Notes: generated by a model from the sequence alone, not told the origin. Counted from the stretch's first letter, positions 1 through 8,208 are shown. The stretch: 33,245 nucleotides of DNA from a bacterium (GCA_024641305.1 JAHEDI010000034.1:1346-34590); one strand, 5' to 3'. Numbers and translations: made by a program.

Positions 1-5
1 ACATA

Positions 6-33
6 CAGATATATACATGCAGATATATACATG
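6..33. repeat. 14-bp tandem repeat upstream of tRNA-His
   Basis: Two identical 14-bp units (cagatatatacatg) lie head to tail at 6-19 and 20-33, and bases 1-5 look like the end of a further, slightly changed unit. The repeat is very AT-rich compared with the rest of the window and runs straight into the tRNA-His gene. Each unit contains TATATA (10-15, 24-29), which could act as a -10 box; the copy at 10-15 would place a start just before the tRNA. The total copy number cannot be seen because the window begins inside the repeat. Confidence 0.8.
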
Positions 34-110
34 GTGGCCGTAGCTCAGTTCGGTAGAGCACCGGGTTGTGATCCCGGCTGTCGCGGGTTCAAATCCCGTC
101 GGTCACCCCA
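33..110 (+). tRNA. tRNA-His (anticodon GTG)
   Basis: A complete cloverleaf can be folded. The acceptor stem is 34-40 with 100-106. The anticodon stem ccggg/cccgg flanks the loop ttgtgat, with anticodon GTG at 68-70. The T arm contains ggttcaaat. G33 can serve as the extra G(-1) that is the identity element of histidine tRNAs, and it pairs with the discriminator C107. The CCA tail is encoded (108-110), unlike the tRNA-Ala at the other end of the window. Confidence 0.96.
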
Positions 111-114
111 AAGC

Positions 115-146
115 CCAACACGCGCCCGAAAGGCGCGTGTTGGTTT
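115..146 (+). terminator. Intrinsic terminator after tRNA-His
   Basis: A perfect 12-bp stem (115-126 with 132-143) closes a 5-nt loop (cgaaa) and is followed by a short T run (144-146). It begins five bases after the tRNA CCA end, so it should end the tRNA transcript before tig. Confidence 0.88.
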
Positions 147-168
147 GTGAATAATCGAGGAGCACAAC

Positions 169-1518
169 GTGGAAACCACAGTTACCGACGCCGGGCCATT
201 TGAAAAACGGATCGTGCTTTATGTCCCCGAGGAACGCCTGGACGACGCCAAGTCGGCGGCGGCCCGCCGGCTGTCGCGTTCGATGCGTATACCCGGCTTT
301 CGTCCGGGTCGGGCACCGAGAAAGGTCATCGAGTCGGCGGTTGGATCAGGCCGTCTCCGTGCCGAAGCCATAGATGACGCGCTGGGTGAACTGGTCGGCG
401 AGGCGCTCGGCGAGCTGGATATTGTGCTGGCGGCCACTCCGACGGTGGAACGCGTCGGAGACACGGACACGGGTATCGAAATCTCCGTGATCGTGGCGAG
501 TTGGCCGACTCTCGACGAGACGCCAAATTACGTTGGTCGTGAGATCGAGATCTCCGGTCCCCTGGTCAGCGAAGAGGACCTGGCAGAACAGGTCGATCGT
601 ATGCGCGAACAGTTTGCAGAGTTGACCGAGGTGGATCGGCCGGCCCGCGACGATGACTACGCCGTGGTTGATCTGGCAGCCGTCGATACCGATGGTGCCG
701 CCATTGACGAACTAGCTGCCCATGATTTGACGATCCGGGTTGGTCCTTCATTCATCGAGGGACTGGCTGAAGCGGTCGTTGGCCTGAGCCAGGGCGAATC
801 CGCCGACTTTGAAGCAACCTTGCCGGAAGGTTTCGGCGACAAGGCCGGAACTGCCGCCGTCATCACGGTGATGGTCAAAGCCGTCCAGGAGCAGACCCTG
901 CCCGACCTGACAGACGAATGGGTCGATGAGACCACGGAGTTCGAAACGGCCGAGGCACTGCGAACCGAGCTCCGCCGCCGGATTTCTCGGGGTAAGTTCA
1001 ATCAGTCCTGGGAGCAGTACCGCTCGCAGCTCATCAGTGCGATCGTTGACGAAATCGAAATAGAGCTTCCTGACAGCATCGTGACGGCTGAGATGGAGAA
1101 TGTGCTCCATCGGTTCAACCACTCACTCTCTGAGCAAGGCGTGGAATTCGACGACTATCTCCAGGTGACGGGCCAGAGCCAGGAGACGTTTGTGGCTGAC
1201 CTGCGGGATGCAGCTACCAAGAACGTCAAAACAGATTTGTTGTTCGATGCCGTTGCGGTCGATGCCGGGCTGGTCGCCGGCGACGATGAAGTGGCCGCCA
1301 TGCATGCGGCGGTTGGGGCTTCGACAGGCGAGACCGCAGATCAAGTTGCGGCTCGCCTGACCGATACTCAAACTAAAGCTCTGATCGATGATATTGTGAG
1401 AAAGAAAGCACACGACGAACTCCTAAAAGCCGCGGTTCCCGTCGATGAAGACGGAAACCCGATCGACTTTGAAGTTCTGGCCGCCGAGCTGAACGCCCAA
1501 CGAGAGGAAGAAGAATGA
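169..1518 (+). CDS. tig: Trigger factor, ribosome-associated chaperone
   Basis: Cytosolic chaperone and peptidyl-prolyl isomerase that docks at the ribosome exit tunnel and receives nascent chains. The 449 residues fit the family. The N-terminal ribosome-binding domain carries the signature GFRPGRAP at residues 43-50. An FKBP-like isomerase domain lies at about 150-245, and the rest is the C-terminal chaperone domain, ending in an acidic tail. The GTG start at 169 is preceded by gagg at 157-160. The stop overlaps the clpP start by 4 nt (ATGA), so folding and proteolysis genes are probably co-translated, as in many bacteria with a tig-clpP-clpX order. I see no clear promoter between the tRNA terminator and the start; the 18 bases between them leave little room. 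Confidence 0.96.
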   Translation: METTVTDAGPFEKRIVLYVPEERLDDAKSAAARRLSRSMRIPGFRPGRAPRKVIESAVGSGRLRAEAIDDALGELVGEALGELDIVLAATPTVERVGDTDTGIEISVIVASWPTLDETPNYVGREIEISGPLVSEEDLAEQVDRMREQFAELTEVDRPARDDDYAVVDLAAVDTDGAAIDELAAHDLTIRVGPSFIEGLAEAVVGLSQGESADFEATLPEGFGDKAGTAAVITVMVKAVQEQTLPDLTDEWVDETTEFETAEALRTELRRRISRGKFNQSWEQYRSQLISAIVDEIEIELPDSIVTAEMENVLHRFNHSLSEQGVEFDDYLQVTGQSQETFVADLRDAATKNVKTDLLFDAVAVDAGLVAGDDEVAAMHAAVGASTGETADQVAARLTDTQTKALIDDIVRKKAHDELLKAAVPVDEDGNPIDFEVLAAELNAQREEEE

Positions 1519-2135
1519 ACGTCGAGAACTATCTCGTCCCAACCGTTGTGGAGTCAAGCAGTCGGGGGGAGCGCGCCTTCGACATCTACAGTCGACTGCT
1601 CAAGGACCGGATCATCTTTCTGGGAACCCCCATCGACGACAACGTCGCGAACCTCATCATGGCGCAACTTCTGCACCTTGAGTCGGAAGATCCTGAGAAG
1701 GACATCTCGCTGTATATCAACTCGCCAGGTGGGTCGATCACTTCGCTTTTCGCCATATATGACACGATGAACTACATCTCGGCCCCGGTATCGACGGTGT
1801 GCATGGGGATGGCCGCCTCGGCGGCGGCCGTCATTCTCGCCGGTGGCGCCAAGGGCAAACGGTACGCGCTCCCCCATGCCAGGATCATGATGCATCAGCC
1901 ACACGGTGGAGCCCAGGGTCAGGCGAGCGACATTGAAATCCAGGCCAAACTGATCGTGCAGATGCGAGAGCAGCTCAACGAGATCCTCGCCGAGCACACC
2001 GGCAAGTCGGTCGAAAAAGTGACTATTGACACTGAACGGGATTATTGGATGCTCGCAGACGAGGCCGTCGAGTACGGTGTCATCGACAGCATTTTGACCC
2101 GTCGTGAATTGGCGGCAGTTTCAGCGGCCCGTTAG
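1515..2135 (+). CDS. clpP: ATP-dependent Clp protease proteolytic subunit ClpP
   Basis: Serine peptidase forming the tetradecameric chamber of ClpXP/ClpAP in the cytoplasm. The 206 residues include the full catalytic triad: Ser102 in GMAASAAA, His127 in MMHQPHGG and Asp176 in ERDYWM. Their spacing (25 and 49 residues) equals that of E. coli ClpP. The N-terminus is short, with NYLVPTVVE before the conserved [12 protein letters not shown], so any propeptide is brief. It overlaps the tig stop by 4 nt and is followed 12 nt later by clpX. Actinobacteria often carry two clpP paralogues side by side; only one is present here. Confidence 0.98.
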   Translation: MNVENYLVPTVVESSSRGERAFDIYSRLLKDRIIFLGTPIDDNVANLIMAQLLHLESEDPEKDISLYINSPGGSITSLFAIYDTMNYISAPVSTVCMGMAASAAAVILAGGAKGKRYALPHARIMMHQPHGGAQGQASDIEIQAKLIVQMREQLNEILAEHTGKSVEKVTIDTERDYWMLADEAVEYGVIDSILTRRELAAVSAAR

Positions 2136-2147
2136 GAGAAATCGACC

Positions 2148-3392
2148 GTGGCGAAATTCGGTGAAGGTGGCGACCTGCTCAAGTGCAGTTTCTGCGGAAA
2201 GTCGCAGAAACAGGTAAAGAAGCTGATCGCCGGGCCGCAGGTCTATATCTGCGACGAATGCATCGAATTATGCAACGAGATCATCGAGGAAGAGTTCGCC
2301 GGTACCGATGTCGTTGAGTTCACCGATTTACCCAAACCACGCGAGATTTTCGAGTTCCTCGGTGACTACGTCATCGGCCAGGACATGGCCAAGACGGTCC
2401 TGTCTGTAGCGGTCTATAACCATTACAAGCGGGTTCGGGCCGGCATCCAGCGTGATGACGTGGAGCTGCAGAAGTCCAACATCTTGTTGGTGGGTCCGAC
2501 CGGGTCTGGCAAGACCTTGCTTGCCCAGACCCTCGCCAAGGTACTCAATGTTCCCTTCGCCATCGCAGATGCTACCGCGCTCACCGAAGCCGGCTACGTC
2601 GGCGAAGACGTCGAGAACATTCTTCTCAAACTGATCCAGGCTGCCGACTACGACGTGAAGCGGGCCGAGCACGGCATCATCTACATCGACGAGATCGACA
2701 AGGTAGCCCGCAAGTCCGAAAACCCTTCGATTACCAGGGATGTCTCCGGGGAAGGCGTTCAGCAAGCCTTGCTCAAGATTCTTGAAGGAACGGTCGCTTC
2801 GGTCCCACCCCAGGGTGGACGTAAGCACCCGCATCAAGAATTTCTGCAGATTGACACCTCGAACGTTCTGTTCATCTGCGGTGGAGCATTTGCCGGATTG
2901 GAGACGATCATTTCGAGTCGGGTGGGTCAGCGATCCGTTGGGTTCGGAGCGGACCTCAAACACAAGTCGTCGGTACCCGACACGGCGCTGCTCGGACAGG
3001 CCCTACCCCAGGATCTCATGAAGTTCGGTCTTATCCCCGAGTTCATCGGCCGTTTGCCGGTTCTGGCAACCGTCGAAGATCTTGATCGGGCGGCGCTCAT
3101 GCAAATCTTGACCGAACCCAAGAACGCTCTGGTAAAACAATTTGCCAAGTTCTTCGAACTCGACGGCGTCGAATTGTTGTTCGCTGACGATGCGCTCGAA
3201 GCCATTGCCGACCAGGCACTCACCCGAGGAACCGGAGCGCGAGGCTTGCGGGCCATTCTTGAGGGCGTCCTGCTCGACACGATGTACGACCTGCCGTCGC
3301 GCACCGACGTCGAACGGGTCATCGTTGATCGGGCGGTCATCGTTGATGGTGCCGAACCCGAGGTTATTTTGGCTCGCGAACGCTCAGCGTAG
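2148..3392 (+). CDS. clpX: ATP-dependent Clp protease ATP-binding subunit ClpX
   Basis: AAA+ unfoldase that recognises tagged substrates and threads them into ClpP. The 414 residues show the N-terminal C4 zinc-binding domain (Cys13, Cys16, Cys35, Cys38), Walker A GPTGSGKT at 116-123, the pore loop GYVGED at 149-154, Walker B IIYIDEID at 177-184, the RKH loop at 225-227, and sensor 2 GAR at 363-365. The ClpP-docking IGF loop appears as VGF at 264-266. The start is GTG, with aggag at 2134-2138. It is the last gene of the tig-clpP-clpX unit. Confidence 0.98.
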   Translation: MAKFGEGGDLLKCSFCGKSQKQVKKLIAGPQVYICDECIELCNEIIEEEFAGTDVVEFTDLPKPREIFEFLGDYVIGQDMAKTVLSVAVYNHYKRVRAGIQRDDVELQKSNILLVGPTGSGKTLLAQTLAKVLNVPFAIADATALTEAGYVGEDVENILLKLIQAADYDVKRAEHGIIYIDEIDKVARKSENPSITRDVSGEGVQQALLKILEGTVASVPPQGGRKHPHQEFLQIDTSNVLFICGGAFAGLETIISSRVGQRSVGFGADLKHKSSVPDTALLGQALPQDLMKFGLIPEFIGRLPVLATVEDLDRAALMQILTEPKNALVKQFAKFFELDGVELLFADDALEAIADQALTRGTGARGLRAILEGVLLDTMYDLPSRTDVERVIVDRAVIVDGAEPEVILARERSA

Positions 3393-3400
3393 TTTTTTTT
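3380..3400 (+). terminator. Weak possible terminator at the end of clpX
   Basis: A run of eight T (3393-3400) directly follows the clpX stop. Before it is only a short hairpin (acgc 3380-3383 with gcgt 3387-3390, 3-nt loop) that overlaps the last codons. The T tract is convincing and the stem is not. Confidence 0.35.
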
Positions 3401-3480
3401 CACTCATTCCCACGCTACGAATTGTCTTTCCCGTAGGGCGGTTGCGGCTTAACGCTGCCTGAATTGAGTCGACCGACCCA

Positions 3481-3509
3481 TTGACGGGAACTACCGAGAG
3501 TGGTTGAAT
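3481..3509 (+). promoter_or_regulatory. Putative promoter of the surface-protein pair
   Basis: A -35-like TTGACG (3481-3486) is separated by 17 bp from a -10-like TTGAAT (3504-3509). Transcription would begin near 3516, which places the start of the RNA immediately before the first leader hairpin and gives a 5' leader of about 190 nt. Read from consensus only. Confidence 0.45.
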
Positions 3510-3515
3510 GACATC

Positions 3516-3702
3516 GCGGGGAGAATTTATTCCCCCAGCAGCATCCCCTGAAGGGGGGGGAAGCAACAAGAATACGGCTCTGTGGAGCCGAAAAGGGGAA
3601 CTGGGAGGCGATGACCTTCGATTCGTTAGTACGGTCACCGAGAATCGAAGCGAGCTAGTGGTGAGACCGGCCCGCCCACATCTACATAGATGAGAGGCGG
3701 AA
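3516..3702 (+). promoter_or_regulatory. Structured 5' leader RNA, candidate cis-regulatory element
   Basis: This non-coding stretch between clpX and the first surface-protein gene can form consecutive helices: 3518-3521/3532-3535, 3545-3548/3553-3556, a 6-bp stem with 4-nt loop at 3575-3590 (cggctc/gagccg), and a 9-bp stem 3616-3624/3642-3650 (cttcgattc/gaatcgaag). The 17-nt loop of the last holds cggtc (3632-3636), complementary to gaccg at 3665-3669, a possible pseudoknot. The C5 tract at 3532-3536 could instead pair with the G8 tract at 3553-3560. It ends in a hairpin over the ribosome binding site. I compared it from memory with cobalamin, c-di-GMP, ydaO, fluoride and ZTP riboswitches and could not match any. 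Function is inferred. Confidence 0.5.
3672..3700 (+). promoter_or_regulatory. Shine-Dalgarno-sequestering hairpin
   Basis: ccgcc (3672-3676) pairs with ggcgg (3696-3700), and an inner stem catct (3679-3683)/agatg (3688-3692) closes a 4-nt loop. The 3' arm contains the ribosome binding site gaggcgg, eight bases before the ATG at 3709, so translation would be blocked when the hairpin is formed. The 5' arm could alternatively pair with ggcg at 3607-3610. Confidence 0.55.
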
Positions 3703-3708
3703 TTGAAG

Positions 3709-6700
3709 ATGCAAGCTGTAGAGACCCGGCGTCGAGTCGGATTCCTTATGATTGCCATTGCGGTGCTGTTGGCATCGTTTGTTGTTGTTGCCCCCCGAGT
3801 CCAAGCGGCCGGCGGAGACTTCGGTCTCGACTTTGTTGCTGCGGCTCCCAACTCGTATAACCATGCCACCGGCGGTGGAGCCTTCAACGACCGTACAGTC
3901 GGGGTGAATGACGACATTGTCGAATCGCTCCAGGGTGGCAACTTCACGTGCGGGGATACGGTCACCTACCTCCTGCGTGTCACCAATACGGCGACGCCAT
4001 CACACCCCGTACAGACGCTGAAGTTTCACATGAGCTTTTTGGCTGACACAACCGGTCAACCTGGAGCGGCACATTCTGCGGTGACCAAAGTCGCGCTGAA
4101 TTACGGTGTGGGTGACACGGGTATCAGCGACGACGGCGGCAGCGCCATCACCAATCAGAGTTCTTCACTTTCGAAGCCACTCTTCACCAAAGGCGCCACT
4201 CTCGAGTTGGATTTCAACGTAACCGATATGGAAGCGGGCGAAAAGGTGGTTGTTCGGGTTGACACCACGTTGGCGTGCGATCCGGGATCCCGGCCAACTG
4301 GCAACCTACAAGCCTCTCTGACCGGCGCCCAGGTAATTGACCCGGTGAACTCGAAGATCACGAGCGGATCAGGTAACCAAACCATCCCGTTCCAGAAGAT
4401 CGGCGAGTTGATTGTCGTACCTCAGCCAGGCGAGATCATCGTCGTCAAGCAGACGCTGCCCGACGGAGCGACCCCGCTCTTCAACTTCACGTCTTCCTGG
4501 GGGGCCTTCCAACTCGGTGACGGGCATACCACCTCCTCTGGATCCCTCGACGCCGGCACGTACTACGTGTCTGAGACCCCTGCCGACGGTTGGACGTTGT
4601 ATTCGTCCGTCTGTGACGACGGGAGTCCGGTCAGCAATATCAATCTGGGTGAGGGAGAGACCGTCACCTGTACGTTTGTCAATGAGTTGATTCCACTCAT
4701 CCCGGCATCGGTATCGGTGAGCCCGGGGACCTGTGCCTGGATCAACGAATCGTCGGTCACGGACGTCTCCTTCACGGTCGATCCCGGGGCCACCCTGACC
4801 ATCATGCTCGGTGACGTTGTCATCGGAACGTACACGGCGTCCGGGACCATCGAAGTCGGTCCTGGCGATTACACCTGGACGGCCACTGCCGCAACCGGAT
4901 ACGAGATCAGCGGTTCGGCTTCTGGCAACTTCACCGCCATTTCGTGCGAGATTCCACCCGAGATCGTCACCGTCGACGTGACCGTGGGAACCTGCAGCTA
5001 CATCGATGGCGAGTCGCTGACCGGTGTGACCGCCAGCATCGACCCCTCCGGGGCAGCGACCATCGTGATCGATGGCACGATGGACCTTACGATCGACGGA
5101 CAGACACTGACGGTCACTCCTGGAGACCACTCGTGGACTGCGGTGGCGGCTGAAGGATATGTTCTCGAAGGAACCTCTGGTGCGGACTTCACAACGGAAG
5201 CTTGCCCTCCGCCGGGTTCCATCGGTGACACCGTTTGGCATGATCTCAATGCCAACGGTGTCCAGGACGCAGATGAACCGGGAATCGCCGATATCGCGGT
5301 CTCGTTGCTGGTTGACGGCGGCATCATTGCCACCGCAACCACCGATGCCTCGGGTAACTACCTGTTCGAAGGCCTTGGCGAGGGCGACTACGTCGTCGCG
5401 TTTGCGATCCCGGATCCCTGGGTGGCGACCACCCAGGACGCTGGTGACGATGCCGCCGATAGTGACATCGACCCATCCGGGAACGCACCGGCCGTCACGC
5501 TCGGGGTCGGGGAAGACAACCTGACCGTCGATGCTGGTCTGGTCCGTCCGTCGACGATCACGGTCGAGAAGGTGACGAGCCCGGTTGCCGCCGGGAGCTT
5601 CGCCTTCACCGGAGATATCGAAGCGGATCTGGCCAACGGACAATCGGCTTTCTCTTCGGTTCTTCCCGGGACCTATACGGTGTCCGAGTCGATACCTGAC
5701 GGGTGGGCGCTGGTTGACATCAGCTGTACGACTGGCGGAACCGGCGACTTGACCACCGCCACCGCCACATACACGGTCGCCTCGGGCGATAGTGTTACGT
5801 GTACGTACACCAACACGAACGTTGGGACGATCATTGTGGCCAAGGCCACCGACACGGCAACCGAAGATCGGTTTGACTTTACGGTCGGCGAGGACAGTTT
5901 CGACCTCGGGTCAGGTGAGAGTATCGAGCTGGACTTACCGAGCGGGATCTATACGATCACCGAGGATTTGCTGTTGCTCGATGGCTGGGACCTGGCTTCG
6001 ATCGTTTGCTCAGGTGAGCCGACGGTCGATGGCAATAGCGTTTCGCTCTTTGTCCCACCGGCCCAAACTGTCGGTTGTACGTTCGTAAACACCCAGGCCG
6101 AGGTACCTCTGGGGGTAGTTGGAGACTTTGTGTGGAACGACGTCGACGGCAATGGTATCCAGGACGCCAATGAGTCCGGGGTTGCCAACGTGGGCGTCGA
6201 CCTGCTTGACGCAACCTCAGGATCGGTCCTGCTCTCCACCACGACGAATGAGGCCGGGGTGTACGTCATTGCCAATGTGCCCGAAGGGGACTACGTCATG
6301 CAGTTCTCCGTTCCCGAGCCGTGGGTGTTCTCACCGGCCGATGCCGGTAGCGATGACGCAGCTGACAGTGATGTCGTAGAGGTTGTTGGCGTGAACGCTG
6401 GGGCGGCCGGTCTGATGACCGGTGCGTCGACTTCGGTACTGGCGGCGGGCGGAACGGTTGGAAGGACGGCACTGTTCTCCCTGGTGGCTGGGGCGACGAA
6501 CGTGACCCTTGATGCGGGCATATTCGAGCTTCTCGTCTTGCCGGAGCCGCCGATCTCGAACCCGGAAACGCCGGTGGTGACGCCACCAGCACCGACCGTC
6601 GATGACACCAAAGTGCTCGGTATTCAGACTACATTGCCCCAGACAGGCTTTGCCGACTGGCAGGCCGGGGTTTTGGCGGTCGCATTGGTGCTGGCCGGAG

Positions 6701-6780
6701 CCGGAGTGCTCATGGCATTCCGAAAAGAAGAAGACATTATCTACATGACGTCGGGCTTCAGTGATCGGCTCGGCCTCTAA
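3709..6780 (+). CDS. Large LPXTG-anchored modular surface protein
   Basis: Predicted cell-wall-anchored adhesin-like protein of 1023 residues. I chose ATG 3709 rather than TTG 3703 because gaggcgg (3694-3700) is well spaced only for the ATG. In order: signal peptide 1-34 (RRR then a hydrophobic core, VQA cleavage region); an unrecognised N-terminal domain to about 225; a SpaA-like prealbumin-fold module about 241-326; two Cys-bracketed modules (Cys342-Cys413, Cys429-Cys499); an SdrD B-like domain about 503-613; two more SpaA-like modules about 617-704 and 705-795, each ending in a CTYTN or CTFVN motif; a second SdrD B-like domain about 802-937; a proline-rich linker; LPQTG at 976-980; a membrane segment and FRKEED. 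The sorting signal implies a sortase, but none is in the window. No catalytic motif is seen, so an adhesive or structural role is inferred. Confidence 0.88.
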   Translation: MQAVETRRRVGFLMIAIAVLLASFVVVAPRVQAAGGDFGLDFVAAAPNSYNHATGGGAFNDRTVGVNDDIVESLQGGNFTCGDTVTYLLRVTNTATPSHPVQTLKFHMSFLADTTGQPGAAHSAVTKVALNYGVGDTGISDDGGSAITNQSSSLSKPLFTKGATLELDFNVTDMEAGEKVVVRVDTTLACDPGSRPTGNLQASLTGAQVIDPVNSKITSGSGNQTIPFQKIGELIVVPQPGEIIVVKQTLPDGATPLFNFTSSWGAFQLGDGHTTSSGSLDAGTYYVSETPADGWTLYSSVCDDGSPVSNINLGEGETVTCTFVNELIPLIPASVSVSPGTCAWINESSVTDVSFTVDPGATLTIMLGDVVIGTYTASGTIEVGPGDYTWTATAATGYEISGSASGNFTAISCEIPPEIVTVDVTVGTCSYIDGESLTGVTASIDPSGAATIVIDGTMDLTIDGQTLTVTPGDHSWTAVAAEGYVLEGTSGADFTTEACPPPGSIGDTVWHDLNANGVQDADEPGIADIAVSLLVDGGIIATATTDASGNYLFEGLGEGDYVVAFAIPDPWVATTQDAGDDAADSDIDPSGNAPAVTLGVGEDNLTVDAGLVRPSTITVEKVTSPVAAGSFAFTGDIEADLANGQSAFSSVLPGTYTVSESIPDGWALVDISCTTGGTGDLTTATATYTVASGDSVTCTYTNTNVGTIIVAKATDTATEDRFDFTVGEDSFDLGSGESIELDLPSGIYTITEDLLLLDGWDLASIVCSGEPTVDGNSVSLFVPPAQTVGCTFVNTQAEVPLGVVGDFVWNDVDGNGIQDANESGVANVGVDLLDATSGSVLLSTTTNEAGVYVIANVPEGDYVMQFSVPEPWVFSPADAGSDDAADSDVVEVVGVNAGAAGLMTGASTSVLAAGGTVGRTALFSLVAGATNVTLDAGIFELLVLPEPPISNPETPVVTPPAPTVDDTKVLGIQTTLPQTGFADWQAGVLAVALVLAGAGVLMAFRKEEDIIYMTSGFSDRLGL

Positions 6781-6791
6781 GTACAAAAGTT

Positions 6792-6821
6792 GGGGTCCCG
6801 GGAATAACCCTCCGGGACCCC
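6792..6821 (+). terminator. Intercistronic hairpin between the two surface-protein genes
   Basis: A perfect 10-bp stem (ggggtcccgg 6792-6801 with ccgggacccc 6812-6821) closes a 10-nt loop. It starts 12 bp after the stop of the first surface gene. No T tract follows, so it may be a weak terminator or an mRNA-stabilising hairpin that sets the ratio of the two proteins. I find no convincing promoter between it and the next gene. Confidence 0.55.
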
Positions 6822-6864
6822 GTAAAGAGTTAGCCAGGGTAAAAGGCGCTTGGGAGGCGGACAA

Positions 6865-8115
6865 ATGAATACGAATGTGAAAGACATGAGACAACGAGTC
6901 GGGTTTGTGATGATTGCTGCGGCGGTGCTCCTCGCATCGTTCGTGATCATGGCCCCCCCGGTCCAAGCCACCGGACAAGGTGACGTCATCGAATCGACGA
7001 GTTTGACGCCGGTGGTTGTCAAGATCGTGCAGGGCTCGTGTGACTACCGGAACGGACAGTCCGAGGTCAATGTGACCTTCTCGTTCCGCCATAACGGCGT
7101 GAATACGACCGGCAAGGTTGAGATGACCATCGACGGGCCGGCCGGGACGATCGTTTTGTCCCAGAAGACCGAGATTGAACTTCCGTCAGGCACATACACC
7201 TGGACAGCCAAATCGATCAACGACGGCTATGAAATCGAAGGACCTGATTCTGGCGAGTTTGTGGTGGGTGAGTGCGTTCCTGGGCCAGAACTTGCCCCGG
7301 TGGTCGTCAAGATCGTGCAGGGTTCATGTGATTACCGTGACGGAGAGTCGCTGACCAATGTGACGTTCTCGTTCCGCCATGACGGTGTGAATACGAGCGG
7401 CAAGGTTGAGATGACCATCGACGGGCCGGCCGGGACGATCGTTCTGTCCCAGAAGACCGAGATGGAACTTCCGCCAGGCACGTACACCTGGACGGCCAAA
7501 TCCATTGATGCTGCGTATGAACTCGAAGGCCCGGACTCGGGAGAGTTCGTCGTAGAGGGCTGTGCACCTGAAGCCGAAATCGTCGAGGTGACTGTAAGTG
7601 TTTTGCCTGCCGACTGTGTATGGACCGATGAGCAGTCTCTAACCGGGCTTACGGCTTCGATCAGCCCCGATGGTGGGGCGATCATTGTGGTCGATGGGAC
7701 CATCAACCTGACCTTCGATGGACAGACGGTCAACGTTGGACCGGGCAATCACACCTGGACGGTCGTAGTTGCCGAACCGTACAAGATTGTCGGAGACGCA
7801 GAGGGCGCCTTCACCACCGACGCTTGCGAACCGGAAGTCCTGTCGGATGTCAAAACTCCTGAAACGCCGGTGGTTACTCCTGACGTTCCCGTGGTGGAGA
7901 CACCGGACACACCGGTCGTCAAGACCCCCGAAAAGCCGTCGGTTGCCAGCGACACGAAGGTGCTGGGAATTCAGACAACTTTGCCGGCCACGGGTTTTGA
8001 TGACGGGCAGACGGCGGTACTGGCACTGGCGTTGATCCTGGCGGGGGCGGGCATATTGCTGGCCTTCCGAAAGGACGAAGAGACGGCCGTGTTGTCCGGG
8101 GCCTGCGGCAGCTGA
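6865..8115 (+). CDS. Smaller LPXTG-anchored surface protein with three Cys-bracketed modules
   Basis: Predicted wall-anchored protein of 416 residues, paralogous to the gene before it. ATG 6865 is preceded by gggaggcgg (6852-6860); a TTG at 6850 would place that ribosome binding site inside the gene. Residues 1-36 are a signal peptide with the same RVGF...VLLASFV...APPVQA pattern as its neighbour. Three tandem modules follow, bracketed by Cys59-Cys137, Cys155-Cys233 and Cys251-Cys321. The first two are 96 residues apart and nearly identical in protein and DNA. Each has a GTYTWTA-like or NHTWTV-like strand before the closing Cys. A Pro/Thr/Val-rich stalk (PETPVV, PDTPVV) precedes LPATG at 373-377, a membrane helix and FRKDEE. 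No enzyme motif is seen. Confidence 0.87.
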   Translation: MNTNVKDMRQRVGFVMIAAAVLLASFVIMAPPVQATGQGDVIESTSLTPVVVKIVQGSCDYRNGQSEVNVTFSFRHNGVNTTGKVEMTIDGPAGTIVLSQKTEIELPSGTYTWTAKSINDGYEIEGPDSGEFVVGECVPGPELAPVVVKIVQGSCDYRDGESLTNVTFSFRHDGVNTSGKVEMTIDGPAGTIVLSQKTEMELPPGTYTWTAKSIDAAYELEGPDSGEFVVEGCAPEAEIVEVTVSVLPADCVWTDEQSLTGLTASISPDGGAIIVVDGTINLTFDGQTVNVGPGNHTWTVVVAEPYKIVGDAEGAFTTDACEPEVLSDVKTPETPVVTPDVPVVETPDTPVVKTPEKPSVASDTKVLGIQTTLPATGFDDGQTAVLALALILAGAGILLAFRKDEETAVLSGACGS

Positions 8116-8159
8116 CCTGAGCCGACCGGTTCGCACAAACATCCGAACAACGACGAAGA

Positions 8160-8195
8160 CAGGTGAACCCCGGAGTAACCTCCGGGGTTCACCTG
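8160..8195 (+). terminator. Perfect 16-bp hairpin abutting the valS ribosome binding site
   Basis: 8160-8175 and 8180-8195 are perfectly complementary over 16 bp, with loop taac. There is no T tract, but long GC-rich stems without U runs are often taken as terminators in Actinobacteria. It would end the surface-gene transcript, yet it lies only 3 nt before the valS Shine-Dalgarno sequence and 13 nt before the start codon. It could therefore also act as an attenuator or processing site for valS. Confidence 0.75.
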
Positions 8196-8208
8196 TATGG
8201 AGCTAGCG

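Noticed and set aside
1-33. CRISPR repeat
   Set aside because: The 14-bp units are directly adjacent without spacers and no cas genes are present.
3508-3693. 61-codon open frame in the leader before the surface gene
   Set aside because: No ribosome binding site, low-quality translation, and it starts before the predicted transcript start. A short regulatory peptide is not excluded but nothing supports it.
3516-3702. Known riboswitch (cobalamin, c-di-GMP-I, ydaO, fluoride, ZTP)
   Set aside because: The conserved core motifs of these classes, as I recall them, are absent; a computational search could still overturn this.
4369-5643. 424-codon open frame on the minus strand inside the first surface gene
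   Set aside because: It lies wholly antisense to a protein with a clear signal peptide, domains and LPQTG signal. Its translation is Arg/Gly/Asp-rich without any domain, as expected from GC-rich codon shadowing.
6331-7092. 253-codon minus-strand frame across the gap between the surface genes
   Set aside because: It runs antisense through the ends of both surface genes and the hairpin, with a basic, domain-free translation.
8196-8208. Leaderless promoter for valS (TATGGA, 7 nt, ATG 8209)
   Set aside because: The spacing fits, but the box ends in A, not the near-invariant T, and a ribosome binding site is present at the right place.
3393-8208. Mobile element or prophage carrying the surface genes
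   Set aside because: No transposase, integrase, inverted repeats or target duplication could be seen, and codon use looks like the neighbours.
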